A stretch of 64,000 nucleotides of DNA from CAVRZY01 sp963725415 (GTDB taxonomy: Bacteria > Acidobacteriota > Terriglobia > Bryobacterales > Bryobacteraceae). Under the pieces are notes generated by a model. It made no database searches and was not told the origin of the DNA. It saw only the letters and a list, made by a program, of their open reading frames with translations. Where the stretch lies: contig CAVRZY010000166.1 of assembly GCA_963725415.1 (NCBI GenBank), forward strand, positions 1 to 64,000. Reading direction: 5' to 3'. Shown here piece by piece: positions 19,895 through 28,026 of the stretch. The first letter of the stretch is position 1. Every line of letters starts with the position of its first letter. A program made the position numbers and the translations under genes.

Positions 19895-20755
19895 TCAATC
19901 CAACGAGTCAATGATACTGGCGAGCCGGACCCGGAGCGCATCGGGGTCGGGACGGAAGCGCTCCCGGCCTCCATCCGGGAGGGCGGCGGCGATCTCCTGA
20001 AGGGTCCAGACACGGTCCGGCTTGACGACCTCGAATCCCAGGGTGTCGGCCAGACGGCAGGCCAACTGGACCAGCAACAGCAGATCGGACTGGCCAGGCA
20101 CCGGCTCCTCATGATGGCGAGCGGCGACCTCATGGAACTCGGGGGGAAACTGCCATTCGTTCATGAGCCACCGGCCAGCTTGGCAGTGGTGGATGTCAAA
20201 CAGCGCCTCCTCGACGCCCAGGATGTTAGAGGGGGTTTCCTCGGCGACAGCCAGCACGTTGCTGTATTCGGCAGGATGGGCCACCAGCAAGCCCAGCCGG
20301 CCGGCGTCGTGCAGCAGGCCGGCGGTGAAGGCGGTCTCGCTGGAATAGCCGCACGCGGGGGCCAGTTCTTCGCTGAGCATGGCGCAGGCCAGGCTATGGC
20401 GCCAGCAGCGCCGCAGCACCGGAAAGCGCAGGGCGGCCTGGAGGTAGCAACTCAGAGCCACTGTGAGGGTTAAGGCTTTGACTCGATCCAGACCCACCAC
20501 CACCACGGCATGCCGCACGGTTTCGATTCTGGAGGTCATCCCAAACAGCGCTGAGTTGGCCACCCGAAGAATCCCAGACGAGAAGCCCGGATCGGTCCGA
20601 ATCAGGTTCACGATCCGCCGCATGGGCGTGTCCTCTTTGGCGAGCAACTGTAGCACCTTGGTGGCGACTGCCGGAAACGGCGGCAATTCACGCAACGCCC
20701 ACGGTCGCCGGGCGCTTTGTTTCTTATTCGCGGCTTCGGTCTTGGCCATAAGCAC
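19895..20755 (-). CDS. HDOD-domain signalling protein
   Basis: HDOD proteins are non-enzymatic relatives of HD phosphohydrolases, used in bacterial signalling and motility control. The protein has 286 residues: LRELPPFPAVATKVLQLL, then IRTDPGFSSGILRVANSALFG, VGLDRVKALTLTVAL, FTAGLLHDAGRLGLLVAHP and ARHHEEP. It lacks attached receiver, EAL or GGDEF domains. The start may be ATG 20755 or 20749. The upstream region holds a palindromic repeat (20764-20882). Confidence 0.88.
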   Translation of the reverse strand: MLMAKTEAANKKQSARRPWALRELPPFPAVATKVLQLLAKEDTPMRRIVNLIRTDPGFSSGILRVANSALFGMTSRIETVRHAVVVVGLDRVKALTLTVALSCYLQAALRFPVLRRCWRHSLACAMLSEELAPACGYSSETAFTAGLLHDAGRLGLLVAHPAEYSNVLAVAEETPSNILGVEEALFDIHHCQAGRWLMNEWQFPPEFHEVAARHHEEPVPGQSDLLLLVQLACRLADTLGFEVVKPDRVWTLQEIAAALPDGGRERFRPDPDALRVRLASIIDSLD

Positions 20756-20763
20756 TCACAAGG

Positions 20764-20882
20764 TGTGAAAGAATCAGCGGACAGGCGAAACCGCCTGTCC
20801 CACGGCGGTCTGAGTGTCTCGGTTGCAGCGTGGGGCAGGCCGTTTGGCCTGCCGGCCGCACCGCCGGACTGATTCTTTCACA
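20764..20882. repeat. Palindromic repeat with 14-base ends and two inner hairpins
   Basis: Ends are TGTGAAAGAATCAG (20764-20777) and CTGATTCTTTCACA (20869-20882), a perfect inverted pair. Inside lie the hairpins GGACAGGCGAAACCGCCTGTCC and GGCAGGCCGTTTGGCCTGCC. It is non-coding, between the HDOD gene start and the Gfo/Idh gene end. Confidence 0.75.
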
Positions 20883-20933
20883 GCTTCTGAGCCTATGTAT
20901 CGGCACAGGCTGGGCGGGGCTTTAGCTTCTGGC

Positions 20934-22103
20934 TCAGGTTTCCATCTGGCGGGTAGCAGGGTTGAAGCGCACGCGGCGGCCGGTGCGAAGCGCTTCCATG
21001 GCCATCGAAAGAACGATGTTGGTCGATTGCCCCATCTGGACGGTGGCGTTGGGGTCCCGGCGCGAGCGAACGCAGTCCAAGAAGTTGCGAATATGGGCGC
21101 GGGTGGCCGGTTCGAAGCTGCCCGGCTGACGTTTCTCGATGGAGGGCTTCAGGTCAATGGCTTTGGGATCCTCCGGGAACAGAGCGTAGCCCTCGCGGCC
21201 CACGTCAAAGCGCGCCTTTGAGCCGTGGAACTGCTTGAGCTGGTCGTTGACCAGGGCGTAGCGCATGGCCTTGTAGCCCAGCGTGAAAACCGCCAGGTAG
21301 GCGGGGTACTCGATGGCCATGCAGGTAGTCTCCGGGACCTCGGCGCCGTCCATGGCGAGCTTGCCGGCGCAGACCACCGCGGTGGGATAGTCCGAGTTCA
21401 TCAGCCAATGGATCGCGTCCACCACATGCGCCGCTTGGCCGATCATCAGACCACCGGAGTAGTCCCAGAACCAGTACCAGTTGAAGAAGCGGAGCGGGTC
21501 GAGGTCCCGCTTGGGCGCTGGCCCCAGCCACTGCGCCCAGTCCAGCTTGCCCTGAAGCGGCCTGCTCGCCAGCACCGGGGGCGTTTTGTTCAGCCACCAG
21601 GAATTGACCAGCCGTACCTCGCCCACCTGGCCGGAGTCCATGATCTGCTTGGCCTCCTGGAACAGGTCGAAGCTGCGCCGCTGCATGCCCACCTGCACCA
21701 CGCGCTTGGTGCGCCGGACCGCTTCGATCATCCGAAAACCTTCCGCGATGGTGTGCGCCATGGGCTTCTCGACGTACACATCCTTGCCGGCCTCGACCGC
21801 ATCGATCGCCATCTGGGCGTGCCAGTGGTCGGGGGTGGCCACGACGACCACGTCGATGGAGGTGTCCTCCAGCATCCGCTTGTAGTTGTCGTAGGATTTG
21901 GCGCCACTGGAGGCCACTTTGAGACCGGCCTGGAGGTTGGGTTCGTAGACGTCGCACACGGCGGCCATCTCGACCCCGATTTCCTTGAACTGTGCAGTGA
22001 GATAGCGGCCCCGTCCGCCGGTTCCGATAATGGCTCCGCGAATGGGCTGGCCGGCAGCCAGGGCAGGGGAGGCCGTCGTGGCAAGAAAGGTCCTTCGATT
22101 CAT
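20934..22103 (-). CDS. Gfo/Idh/MocA-family oxidoreductase, signal-peptide type
   Basis: NAD(P)-dependent sugar or inositol dehydrogenase-like protein, 389 residues from the ATG at 22103; that start gives the export leader MNRRTFLATTASPALAAG. The Rossmann motif follows as AIIGTGGRGRYL, with VVVATPDHWHAQMAIDAVEAGKDVYVEKPMAHT as the family signature (catalytic EKP). An upstream ATG (22193) would overlap the divergent M14 gene region and is less likely. Such exported members are abundant in Acidobacteria and Planctomycetes. Confidence 0.9.
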   Translation of the reverse strand: MNRRTFLATTASPALAAGQPIRGAIIGTGGRGRYLTAQFKEIGVEMAAVCDVYEPNLQAGLKVASSGAKSYDNYKRMLEDTSIDVVVVATPDHWHAQMAIDAVEAGKDVYVEKPMAHTIAEGFRMIEAVRRTKRVVQVGMQRRSFDLFQEAKQIMDSGQVGEVRLVNSWWLNKTPPVLASRPLQGKLDWAQWLGPAPKRDLDPLRFFNWYWFWDYSGGLMIGQAAHVVDAIHWLMNSDYPTAVVCAGKLAMDGAEVPETTCMAIEYPAYLAVFTLGYKAMRYALVNDQLKQFHGSKARFDVGREGYALFPEDPKAIDLKPSIEKRQPGSFEPATRAHIRNFLDCVRSRRDPNATVQMGQSTNIVLSMAMEALRTGRRVRFNPATRQMET

Positions 22104-22155
22104 GCTCAAGAGCCTATCACGAACCGGGTTCCGGAGAACGAGGTATCCTCCAGGC

Positions 22156-23421
22156 ATGGGCATCCTTGGGGTGTTGCTTCTGTCGGTCAGCATTCACACC
22201 GACTTCGAAGCGGGCAGTCTCGGCAAGGTTGAGCGGCTCTCGGAGACGCACTTTCGTTGCGCGGTGAAAGGCGAATCGGACCAGGACCAGCGGAACCGAC
22301 AGGCCAACTGGTACTACTTCCGCGTGGATGGCGTGGCGGGACGCGAGATCACGATCGATCTGGTCGATCTGGTGGGCGAGTACGACTACCGGCCCGGCTC
22401 CCACGCCGTCACCGAGGGGACGCGGCCCTTCTATAGCTACGACCGCCAGACCTGGACGGCCTTTCGGGAGGTCGAGTGGGATGCGAAGGACATCAGTCTT
22501 CGCCTGCGCTTCACGCCGTCCAGCAACCGGGTGTGGATCGCACACGTGCCGCCCTACACCACGCGGGATCTGGCGCGCTTGCTCGACGGGTTCCGAAGGC
22601 ACCCGCACCTGAAGAAGGAGCTAGTTGGCAAAACGGTTCACGGCCGGGATATGCTCTTACTCACCGTGACCAACCCGGCTGCGCCGGATGCGAACAAGAA
22701 GGTGGTGTGGCTGATGGCGCGGCAGCACGCCTGGGAAACCGGCGCCTCCTGGGTCTCGGAGGGCGCTCTGCGGTTCTTGCTTTCCTCCGATCCCCTCGCG
22801 GCTCGCATCCGCGATGAGGTCATCTTCAAGATATTTCCGATGGCCGATCCGGACGGGGTGGCGCGCGGGGGCGTGCGCTTCAATGCCTACGGCTATGACC
22901 TGAACCGGAACTGGGACGCGGTCGATCCCCAGAAGATGCCTGAGATTGCCGCCCAACGCAAGGCGGCGCTGGATTGGGTGGACTCCGGGCATCGCGTGGA
23001 TCTGTTCCTGAGCTTGCACAATACGGAAAAGGCGGACTACCTGGAGGGGCCGTTCTTCGGAGTGGATTCGGAATTCCGGCGGCTGGCCGAACGCTTCTAT
23101 CGCCTGCTCATGGAAACGACCACGTTCAATCCCACAGGGCCGCTGCGCGATTCCGGCCCCACCACCACGGCCGGCAAACCGGGCCGCATGACGGTCTACC
23201 AGGGCCTGTTTCACGACCGGAAGATCCCGGCGCTGCTGATGGAGCAGATGGTCGAATACAACTCGAAGCTGGGCCGTGTGCCCACCATCCAGGACCGAAC
23301 CCAGTTCGGCGCGGCGCTGGTGCGGGCTTTATGGGCCGCTACCGTGCCATTGAAGCCCCAGTTGTCTGCGGCTCGGAAAGATTCCGCGTGTGGGTCACTT
23401 TCGGTGTCGCCGACCAATTGA
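22156..23421 (+). CDS. M14-family zinc carboxypeptidase
   Basis: A 421-residue metallocarboxypeptidase. After a short leader (MGILGVLLLSVS) comes an N-terminal beta domain as in cytosolic carboxypeptidases (FRCAVKGESDQDQRNRQANWYYFRVDG), then the catalytic domain. The zinc ligands His191 and Glu194 are in RQHAWETG, the third His in LFLSLHNTEKAD, and the catalytic Glu in LLMEQMVEYN; YDLNRNWD is the Arg-binding block. The stop TGA (23419-23421) sits inside the TTGACGATT repeat; the tail before it (KDSACGSLSVSPTN) looks unlike the family and may be a read-in extension. Confidence 0.87.
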   Translation: MGILGVLLLSVSIHTDFEAGSLGKVERLSETHFRCAVKGESDQDQRNRQANWYYFRVDGVAGREITIDLVDLVGEYDYRPGSHAVTEGTRPFYSYDRQTWTAFREVEWDAKDISLRLRFTPSSNRVWIAHVPPYTTRDLARLLDGFRRHPHLKKELVGKTVHGRDMLLLTVTNPAAPDANKKVVWLMARQHAWETGASWVSEGALRFLLSSDPLAARIRDEVIFKIFPMADPDGVARGGVRFNAYGYDLNRNWDAVDPQKMPEIAAQRKAALDWVDSGHRVDLFLSLHNTEKADYLEGPFFGVDSEFRRLAERFYRLLMETTTFNPTGPLRDSGPTTTAGKPGRMTVYQGLFHDRKIPALLMEQMVEYNSKLGRVPTIQDRTQFGAALVRALWAATVPLKPQLSAARKDSACGSLSVSPTN

Positions 23422-23491
23422 CGATTGGCTCATTGACGATTGACGATTCCAGTGTCCCGCGGCGCCAGACACCGCAATCGTCAATCGTCAA
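23418..23491. repeat. Inverted-repeat element, copy 2 (TTGACGATT family)
   Basis: Same structure as 16461-16534: TTGACGATTGG, then TTGACGATTGACGATT (23433-23448), a GC-rich centre GTGTCCCGCGGCGCCAGACAC, and AATCGTCAATCGTCAA (23476-23491). The centre is inverted relative to copy 1. A further degenerate unit (AATCATCAA) follows near 23498. The M14 stop codon lies in the first unit. Confidence 0.85.
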
Positions 23492-23524
23492 TCCCGCAAT
23501 CATCAATCTCCCATCCAACGGTCC

Positions 23525-25656
23525 TCACTCGCGCGGCAGATGCTCTATCGCTTCTTCCGTAATCTGCGCCAGGGTGTCCATTAACTCGGCCAGCAGGCAC
23601 TGCTTGTGGCCGGTTTCGGCGGCCAGGGTGATGTAGGGGGTCATGACGGTGGCGCGCAGGACGAAGATGCCCTCGCGCGGGTACTCTTCGGGGTCTACGT
23701 CGGCGCGGCTCAACAGATCGGCCACCGAGTGCGGGGAGTAGTTGGGGACATGGAAGCGGGTACGGGAGATAAAGAAGGGTTGCACGTAGCTGTAACCCCG
23801 GTCGCCCAGCTCGGCCTGAATGGTCAAGCGGTTGTAGGCCTCTTCGGTAAGAGCGTTCATGCGCTGGAGCGATCTGTTCTCCTTCTCCTTGATGACGAAG
23901 CAGACCATGTTGGTATCGGGCGGCGGAGCGGTGACGGGAACGAACTGGTAGCCGGTGCGGATCTTGTTGGCTTTCGAGGACTGCTCCCAGTGGACCAGGC
24001 GCTCGTAGAGTTCGCGGGCGGCCAGCAGGGAAGCGCGCGCGATCTCGCCGTAGCCGTCGCGGTTAGGCGCGATCATGCGGTGGGAGAGCCAGCAAGAGGC
24101 CGCCGCAGCGCCCGGCTTCGAGCCTTCCAGGATGTATGGCCCCACATTGGCCGGAGGGTTGTACTGCCGGGTCTGGATGCTGGCCGGGGTGCTCACGGTG
24201 ATGTAGGGCGCCTCCTGGGTCAGGAAGTGGCGCACCCGGTCGTTGCGGAAGGCCACCACGCCACAGGGATACGGGATATAGCCCATCTTGTGCGGGTCCA
24301 CGGTGATGGATTCCGCACGTGGGAACGCCAGAAAGGCCCCGCAGACTTCCTTGTTGCCCCACTTCATCTCGACGGTGCGCGAATAGTATCCGCGCTTGAT
24401 CTCGAGATGACGGGAGGTGAACTGATTGACCTCGCGGATGGGCTCCGCCAGATCGGCGTGCTGTGCGTTCCCGGTCACGAACAGGGAGCGAATATAGCCC
24501 GCCCAGGCGGCGTCGATGTGCAGCCAGAAGCTGGTGTCGGTTTCCTCCTCGAAGCGGCGGCGGAAATCGTCGATCCGGTGTACGGGGTCGATGCTGCCTT
24601 CCTCGGTGGTTCCGGCGATGGCCAGTACGGCCAGCGGATACTGCCCGCGGCGCACCGCGGTCTTGACTTTCTCCTCGAGATCGCGCACATCCAGCCGGAA
24701 CATTCTATCCACGTCCACGAAGATGACGTTATCCCTTCCGATTCCGAGGACGTCGGCGGACTTGATGAGGCTGTAGTGCGCGGTGCCGGAGACGAACAGT
24801 GCCGGGGGCCACTTTTGGAAGCAGGGCAGCGCGCCGCTGTGGGCCAGGCTGAAGCCGGTGTCCCGGAGCATTTCCCAGGCCCGCGCTGCGGCTTCCGAAT
24901 CGGAGAGGTTCCAGTGCTGCCGGACCGCGTCGATGAAACGAGGCAGCAGGAAGATGGCGGAGTTGGGCTTCAGCCCCAGGCATTGGCGGTCCTCGAGTTT
25001 GTTCAGCGCATGCGGGGCTCGCGGCGCGGCGCCAGGCAGCTTCACGCTCAGCGAGAGGCGTTCTTTTTCCAGGGCGTGCTTGACAGCCAGCGGAAAATAG
25101 CGGACGTTGCGAGCCACCCAGAGGGCCTCCAGGTTGGCCACCGTTCCCCCGCTGGTGATGTGCGCCCAGCCGAACTCCTTCTTGGTTTCCTGGTGAACCG
25201 CGCCGAAAGGCGGCGGGCACTTGTAGCCCAGCATCTTGAGAATGTCGGCGGCCACCTCGAGTTCCCACTCCACGGTGACGGGGCGGCCTCGGGAGTCACG
25301 TTGTTGGGGTTGTAAAGCATGCCCGCGAAGTAGCCCAGCACGGAGGGGATGGTCTGGTCCGAAAGCATGTGCGCGATGTAGCGCGGGCTGTAGAAGGGGA
25401 AGTGGCGCCGCAGCCGGGCCAGCATCTCGGAGAGCTGCTGGAACAGGGTGTCGGTCCAGTCCAGGCCTTCCCGGCGCAGGTGCTGGGTGAGGGTGATCTC
25501 ATCGGAGGGATAGTAGTTCCGCCGCCAGTGGAAGTAGTCCCGCAGGATGTAAAGGATCATTTCCTCTTCCAGGTTGGCGTTCTCTGCCTTGGGGCCGAGG
25601 AACCACGTCCCCAGTTGTTTGGTCTTTTGTCGAATGGAGGAATCTGCTTCGCTCAC
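23525..25656 (-). CDS. PLP-dependent group II decarboxylase, frameshift near 25285
   Basis: Amino-acid decarboxylase of the glutamate/aromatic-amino-acid group, about 710 residues if repaired. The N-terminal frame (25656 to about 25290) holds FPFYSPRYIAHMLSDQTIPSVLGYFAGMLYNPNNVTPEA. The rest, from about 25280, reads EWELEVAADILKML, HITSGGTVANLEALWVARN, IDAAWAGY and the PLP lysine motif SITVDPHKMGYIPYPCG. One C missing from a CCCC run near 25285 explains the break. The long form resembles tyrosine or large glutamate decarboxylases; the substrate is not clear. Divergent from the lactate permease gene. Confidence 0.85.
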
Positions 25657-25747
25657 GATTTTGCTCCGAACCGACGGTCAGCTACCCAATCGTCATGATA
25701 CATCGGCGAAGGCGCCTGGAAACTGTGATAAGATCCGACCTTTGCCA

Positions 25748-27397
25748 ATGACGCAGACCTGGACCCAGACGTACAATCCGCTCGGGATCAAGGTCCTTTC
25801 GACGATGGTGGCCGCCGTCCCGGTGTGTCTGCTGTTCTACCTGCTGGCGGTGCGCAAGACCATCGCCTACCGAGCGGCGGTGTACGCCTTCCTGGCGGCG
25901 ATCGTGCTGTCGCTGGCGGTGTTCGGCATGCCGCCGGTGATGGTCGCCGGCGCGGTGGCGCACGGCCTGGTCTACGCCGTGTTCCGAATCGCCTGGACCC
26001 TGGTGGCGGCGGTATGGGTTTACGATCTCACCGTCGAGACGGGGCATTTCGAGATCATCAAGGAATCCATCGGGGGCGTCACCGATGACCGGCGCCTGCA
26101 AGTGCTGCTGATCGCCTTCGCCTTCGGGGCCTTGCTGGAAGGCGCGGGCGGGGGTGGGGCGCCGGTGGCCATCTGCGGCGCCATGATGGCGGGGCTCGGC
26201 TTCAATCCCTTCCAGGCCGCCGTGCTCTGCCTGATCGCCAATACGGCGCCGGTGGCCTGGGGCGGGGTAGGGAATCCCATCCGCACACTGGAGGCGGTCA
26301 CCGAGCTGCCGGACGCCGATTTGAGCGCCATGGTGGGCCGCATCCTGCCCTGGACCGCCATGATCCTGCCGTTCTGGCTGGTGCGCAGCCAGGTTAAGAC
26401 CCGCGAGACGCTGGAGGTCTGGCCGGGGTGTTTGGCCTGCGGGTGCGGGTTTGGCGCGATTCAGTTCTTCTGGTCGAACTACATGGACGCCTCGCTGGTG
26501 GACATCATTGGGGGCATCGGGACGGTGGTGCTGCTGGCGCTGTTCTTCCGGATGTGGCAGCCCAAGCGGACCTGGCGCTATCCCGGCGAGGCCGAGCCGT
26601 CGCGGCTGCGAGCCAAAAAACATCCTCCCTGGAAAGTGTTTCATGCCTGGTCGCCCTTCCTGTTGCTGTCGTTATTTGTGATCGCCTGGGGCCTGCCCGC
26701 GGTCAAGAAGATCACCGATTCGGTCACGCTGAAACCTCCGGTGCCCGGCCTGCATGAGATGGTCGTTCGGACGCCTCCGGTGGTGGCCAAGGAGACGAAA
26801 GAGAAGGCCGAGTTCGAATTCGCCTGGCTGTCCTCGGTGGGGACGGCGACCTTCCTGGCGGGGCTGATCTCCGGGCCGCTGCTGGGCCTGTCGCTCAAGA
26901 ACACCGTCAAGCTGTTCTTCCGCACGCTCTACCGGATGCGGTTCAGCTTGACGGCCATTCTGGCCATGCTGGGTTTGGGATACATCACGCGCTACTCGGG
27001 CATGGACGCAGTGCTGGGGCTGGCCATGGCGAACACGGGCTGGTTCTTTCCGCTGTTCGGCACGCTCATCGGCTGGCTGGGCGTGGCCTTAACGGGCACC
27101 GACGCCGGCTCGAACGCGCTGTTCGGCAGCCTGCAAGTCATCACCGCCAGGCAGCTCGGCCTCAGTCCGGTGCTGATGGCCTCGGCCAATTCCGCCGGGG
27201 GCGTGATGGGCAAGATGATCGACGCGCAATCCATCATCGTGGCCTGCGCGGCGACCGGCCAGGAAGGCAAAGAAGGCGACCTGTTCCGGGCGGTTTTGAA
27301 GCACAGTATCCTGCTGGCGCTGATCGTGGGCCTGATCGTGATGGTGTACGCCTACGTGCTGCCGGGCTGGGTCCCCAGCGGGCACAAGTTCTGGTGA
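25748..27397 (+). CDS. lctP: L-lactate permease
   Basis: Inner-membrane lactate/proton symporter of the LctP/LldP family, 549 residues with about a dozen hydrophobic segments. Family text includes FGALLEGAGGGGAPVAICGAMMAGLG, ANTAPVAWGGVGNPI, LGYITRYSGMDAVLG, GVALTGTDAGSNALFG and SANSAGGVMGKMIDAQSIIVACAATG. The start at 25748 follows a TGATAAGAT -10-like box near 25717. Its last 198 bases (27200-27397) are duplicated at 33744-33941 with nine differences. A MazEF pair begins 50 bases after the stop. Confidence 0.93.
   Translation: MTQTWTQTYNPLGIKVLSTMVAAVPVCLLFYLLAVRKTIAYRAAVYAFLAAIVLSLAVFGMPPVMVAGAVAHGLVYAVFRIAWTLVAAVWVYDLTVETGHFEIIKESIGGVTDDRRLQVLLIAFAFGALLEGAGGGGAPVAICGAMMAGLGFNPFQAAVLCLIANTAPVAWGGVGNPIRTLEAVTELPDADLSAMVGRILPWTAMILPFWLVRSQVKTRETLEVWPGCLACGCGFGAIQFFWSNYMDASLVDIIGGIGTVVLLALFFRMWQPKRTWRYPGEAEPSRLRAKKHPPWKVFHAWSPFLLLSLFVIAWGLPAVKKITDSVTLKPPVPGLHEMVVRTPPVVAKETKEKAEFEFAWLSSVGTATFLAGLISGPLLGLSLKNTVKLFFRTLYRMRFSLTAILAMLGLGYITRYSGMDAVLGLAMANTGWFFPLFGTLIGWLGVALTGTDAGSNALFGSLQVITARQLGLSPVLMASANSAGGVMGKMIDAQSIIVACAATGQEGKEGDLFRAVLKHSILLALIVGLIVMVYAYVLPGWVPSGHKFW
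27200..27397 (+). repeat. Direct repeat, left copy (3' end of lctP)
   Basis: Matches 33744-33941 over 198 bases without gaps, 189 identical by my count. Seven of the nine changes are silent; the other two are Leu/Val swaps. The two copies bracket the MazEF and Hhe-like genes. Confidence 0.9.
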
Positions 27398-27417
27398 GCG
27401 AGAGCGGCGGGGCGCGC

Positions 27418-27423
27418 TATAAT
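27418..27423 (+). promoter_or_regulatory. -10 box (TATAAT) of the MazEF-type pair
   Basis: A perfect TATAAT between the lctP stop and the antitoxin gene, 24 bases ahead of the TTG start, with an AAGGGGGG ribosome site between. No good -35 hexamer is visible. Confidence 0.55.
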
Positions 27424-27447
27424 CGTTAGCGGGAAGGGGGGTGTGCT

Positions 27448-27666
27448 TTGCCCACGGTGAGTGTTACCCTCGACGAGGACCTCTACGGGAAGCTCAGGAA
27501 AGCGGCCGGTCCGCGCGGCGTGCGCCGGTTTGTCGAGCAGACGCTCCGCGAAAGGCTCAGACCTCCCCGACAGGCTCTGTCTCGCGAGTACTTGGCCGCC
27601 AGCCGCGATCCGGATCGCCTGGAGGTCCTGAAGGACTGGGACGCTCTGGAAACTGAGGGCTGGTGA
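27448..27666 (+). CDS. Putative antitoxin of a MazF-type pair
   Basis: A 72-residue protein with a TTG start (27448) preceded by AAGGGGGG. The N-terminal VSVTLDEDLYGKLRKAAGPRGVRRFVEQTLRERL looks like a ribbon-helix-helix DNA-binding region. The C-terminal half (REYLAASRDPDRLEVLKDWDALETEGW) is the likely toxin-binding tail; the DWDALETEGW ending is common in MazE-like partners of MazF. It lies three bases ahead of the toxin gene, and probably represses its own promoter. Confidence 0.8.
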   Translation: MPTVSVTLDEDLYGKLRKAAGPRGVRRFVEQTLRERLRPPRQALSREYLAASRDPDRLEVLKDWDALETEGW

Positions 27667-27669
27667 CCG

Positions 27670-28011
27670 ATGCAAGCCCCCAGACGCCCTCTCCGGGGGG
27701 ACGTGTTCTGGGTCAATCTCGACCCGGCTATCGGGACCGAGGTCAAGAAGACCCGCCCCGCGGTGATCCTCTCTAACGATGCCCAGAACCGAGTCGGCCA
27801 ACGCGTGCTCGCCGCGCCCGTGACCTCAAATGTCAGCCGTGTGTATTCCTTCGAGGCCCTGGTCACCATCGAAGGCAAGCCCGCCAAGGCGATGCTTGAT
27901 CAGGTCCGCTCTCTGGACCAGTCCCGGCTGGGGCGGTACATCGGGACCGTTTCCGAGGAGGAGATGCGGGCAATGGAAAAGGCGCTCCGGGTGGCCTTCG
28001 GCCTAGCGTGA
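27670..28011 (+). CDS. MazF/PemK-family mRNA interferase toxin
   Basis: A 113-residue endoribonuclease toxin. It has the MazF fold text: RGDVFWVNLDPAIGTEVKKTRPAVILSND (conserved Arg in the loop), then VLAAPVTSN, and AMLDQVRSLDQSRLGRYIGTVSEEEM with the conserved DQVRSLD block. Directly follows its antitoxin. The neighbouring 5.4-kb Hhe-like gene converges on it with 15 bases between stops. Confidence 0.9.
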   Translation: MQAPRRPLRGDVFWVNLDPAIGTEVKKTRPAVILSNDAQNRVGQRVLAAPVTSNVSRVYSFEALVTIEGKPAKAMLDQVRSLDQSRLGRYIGTVSEEEMRAMEKALRVAFGLA

Positions 28012-28026
28012 GCCTGTCCGAGCGAC

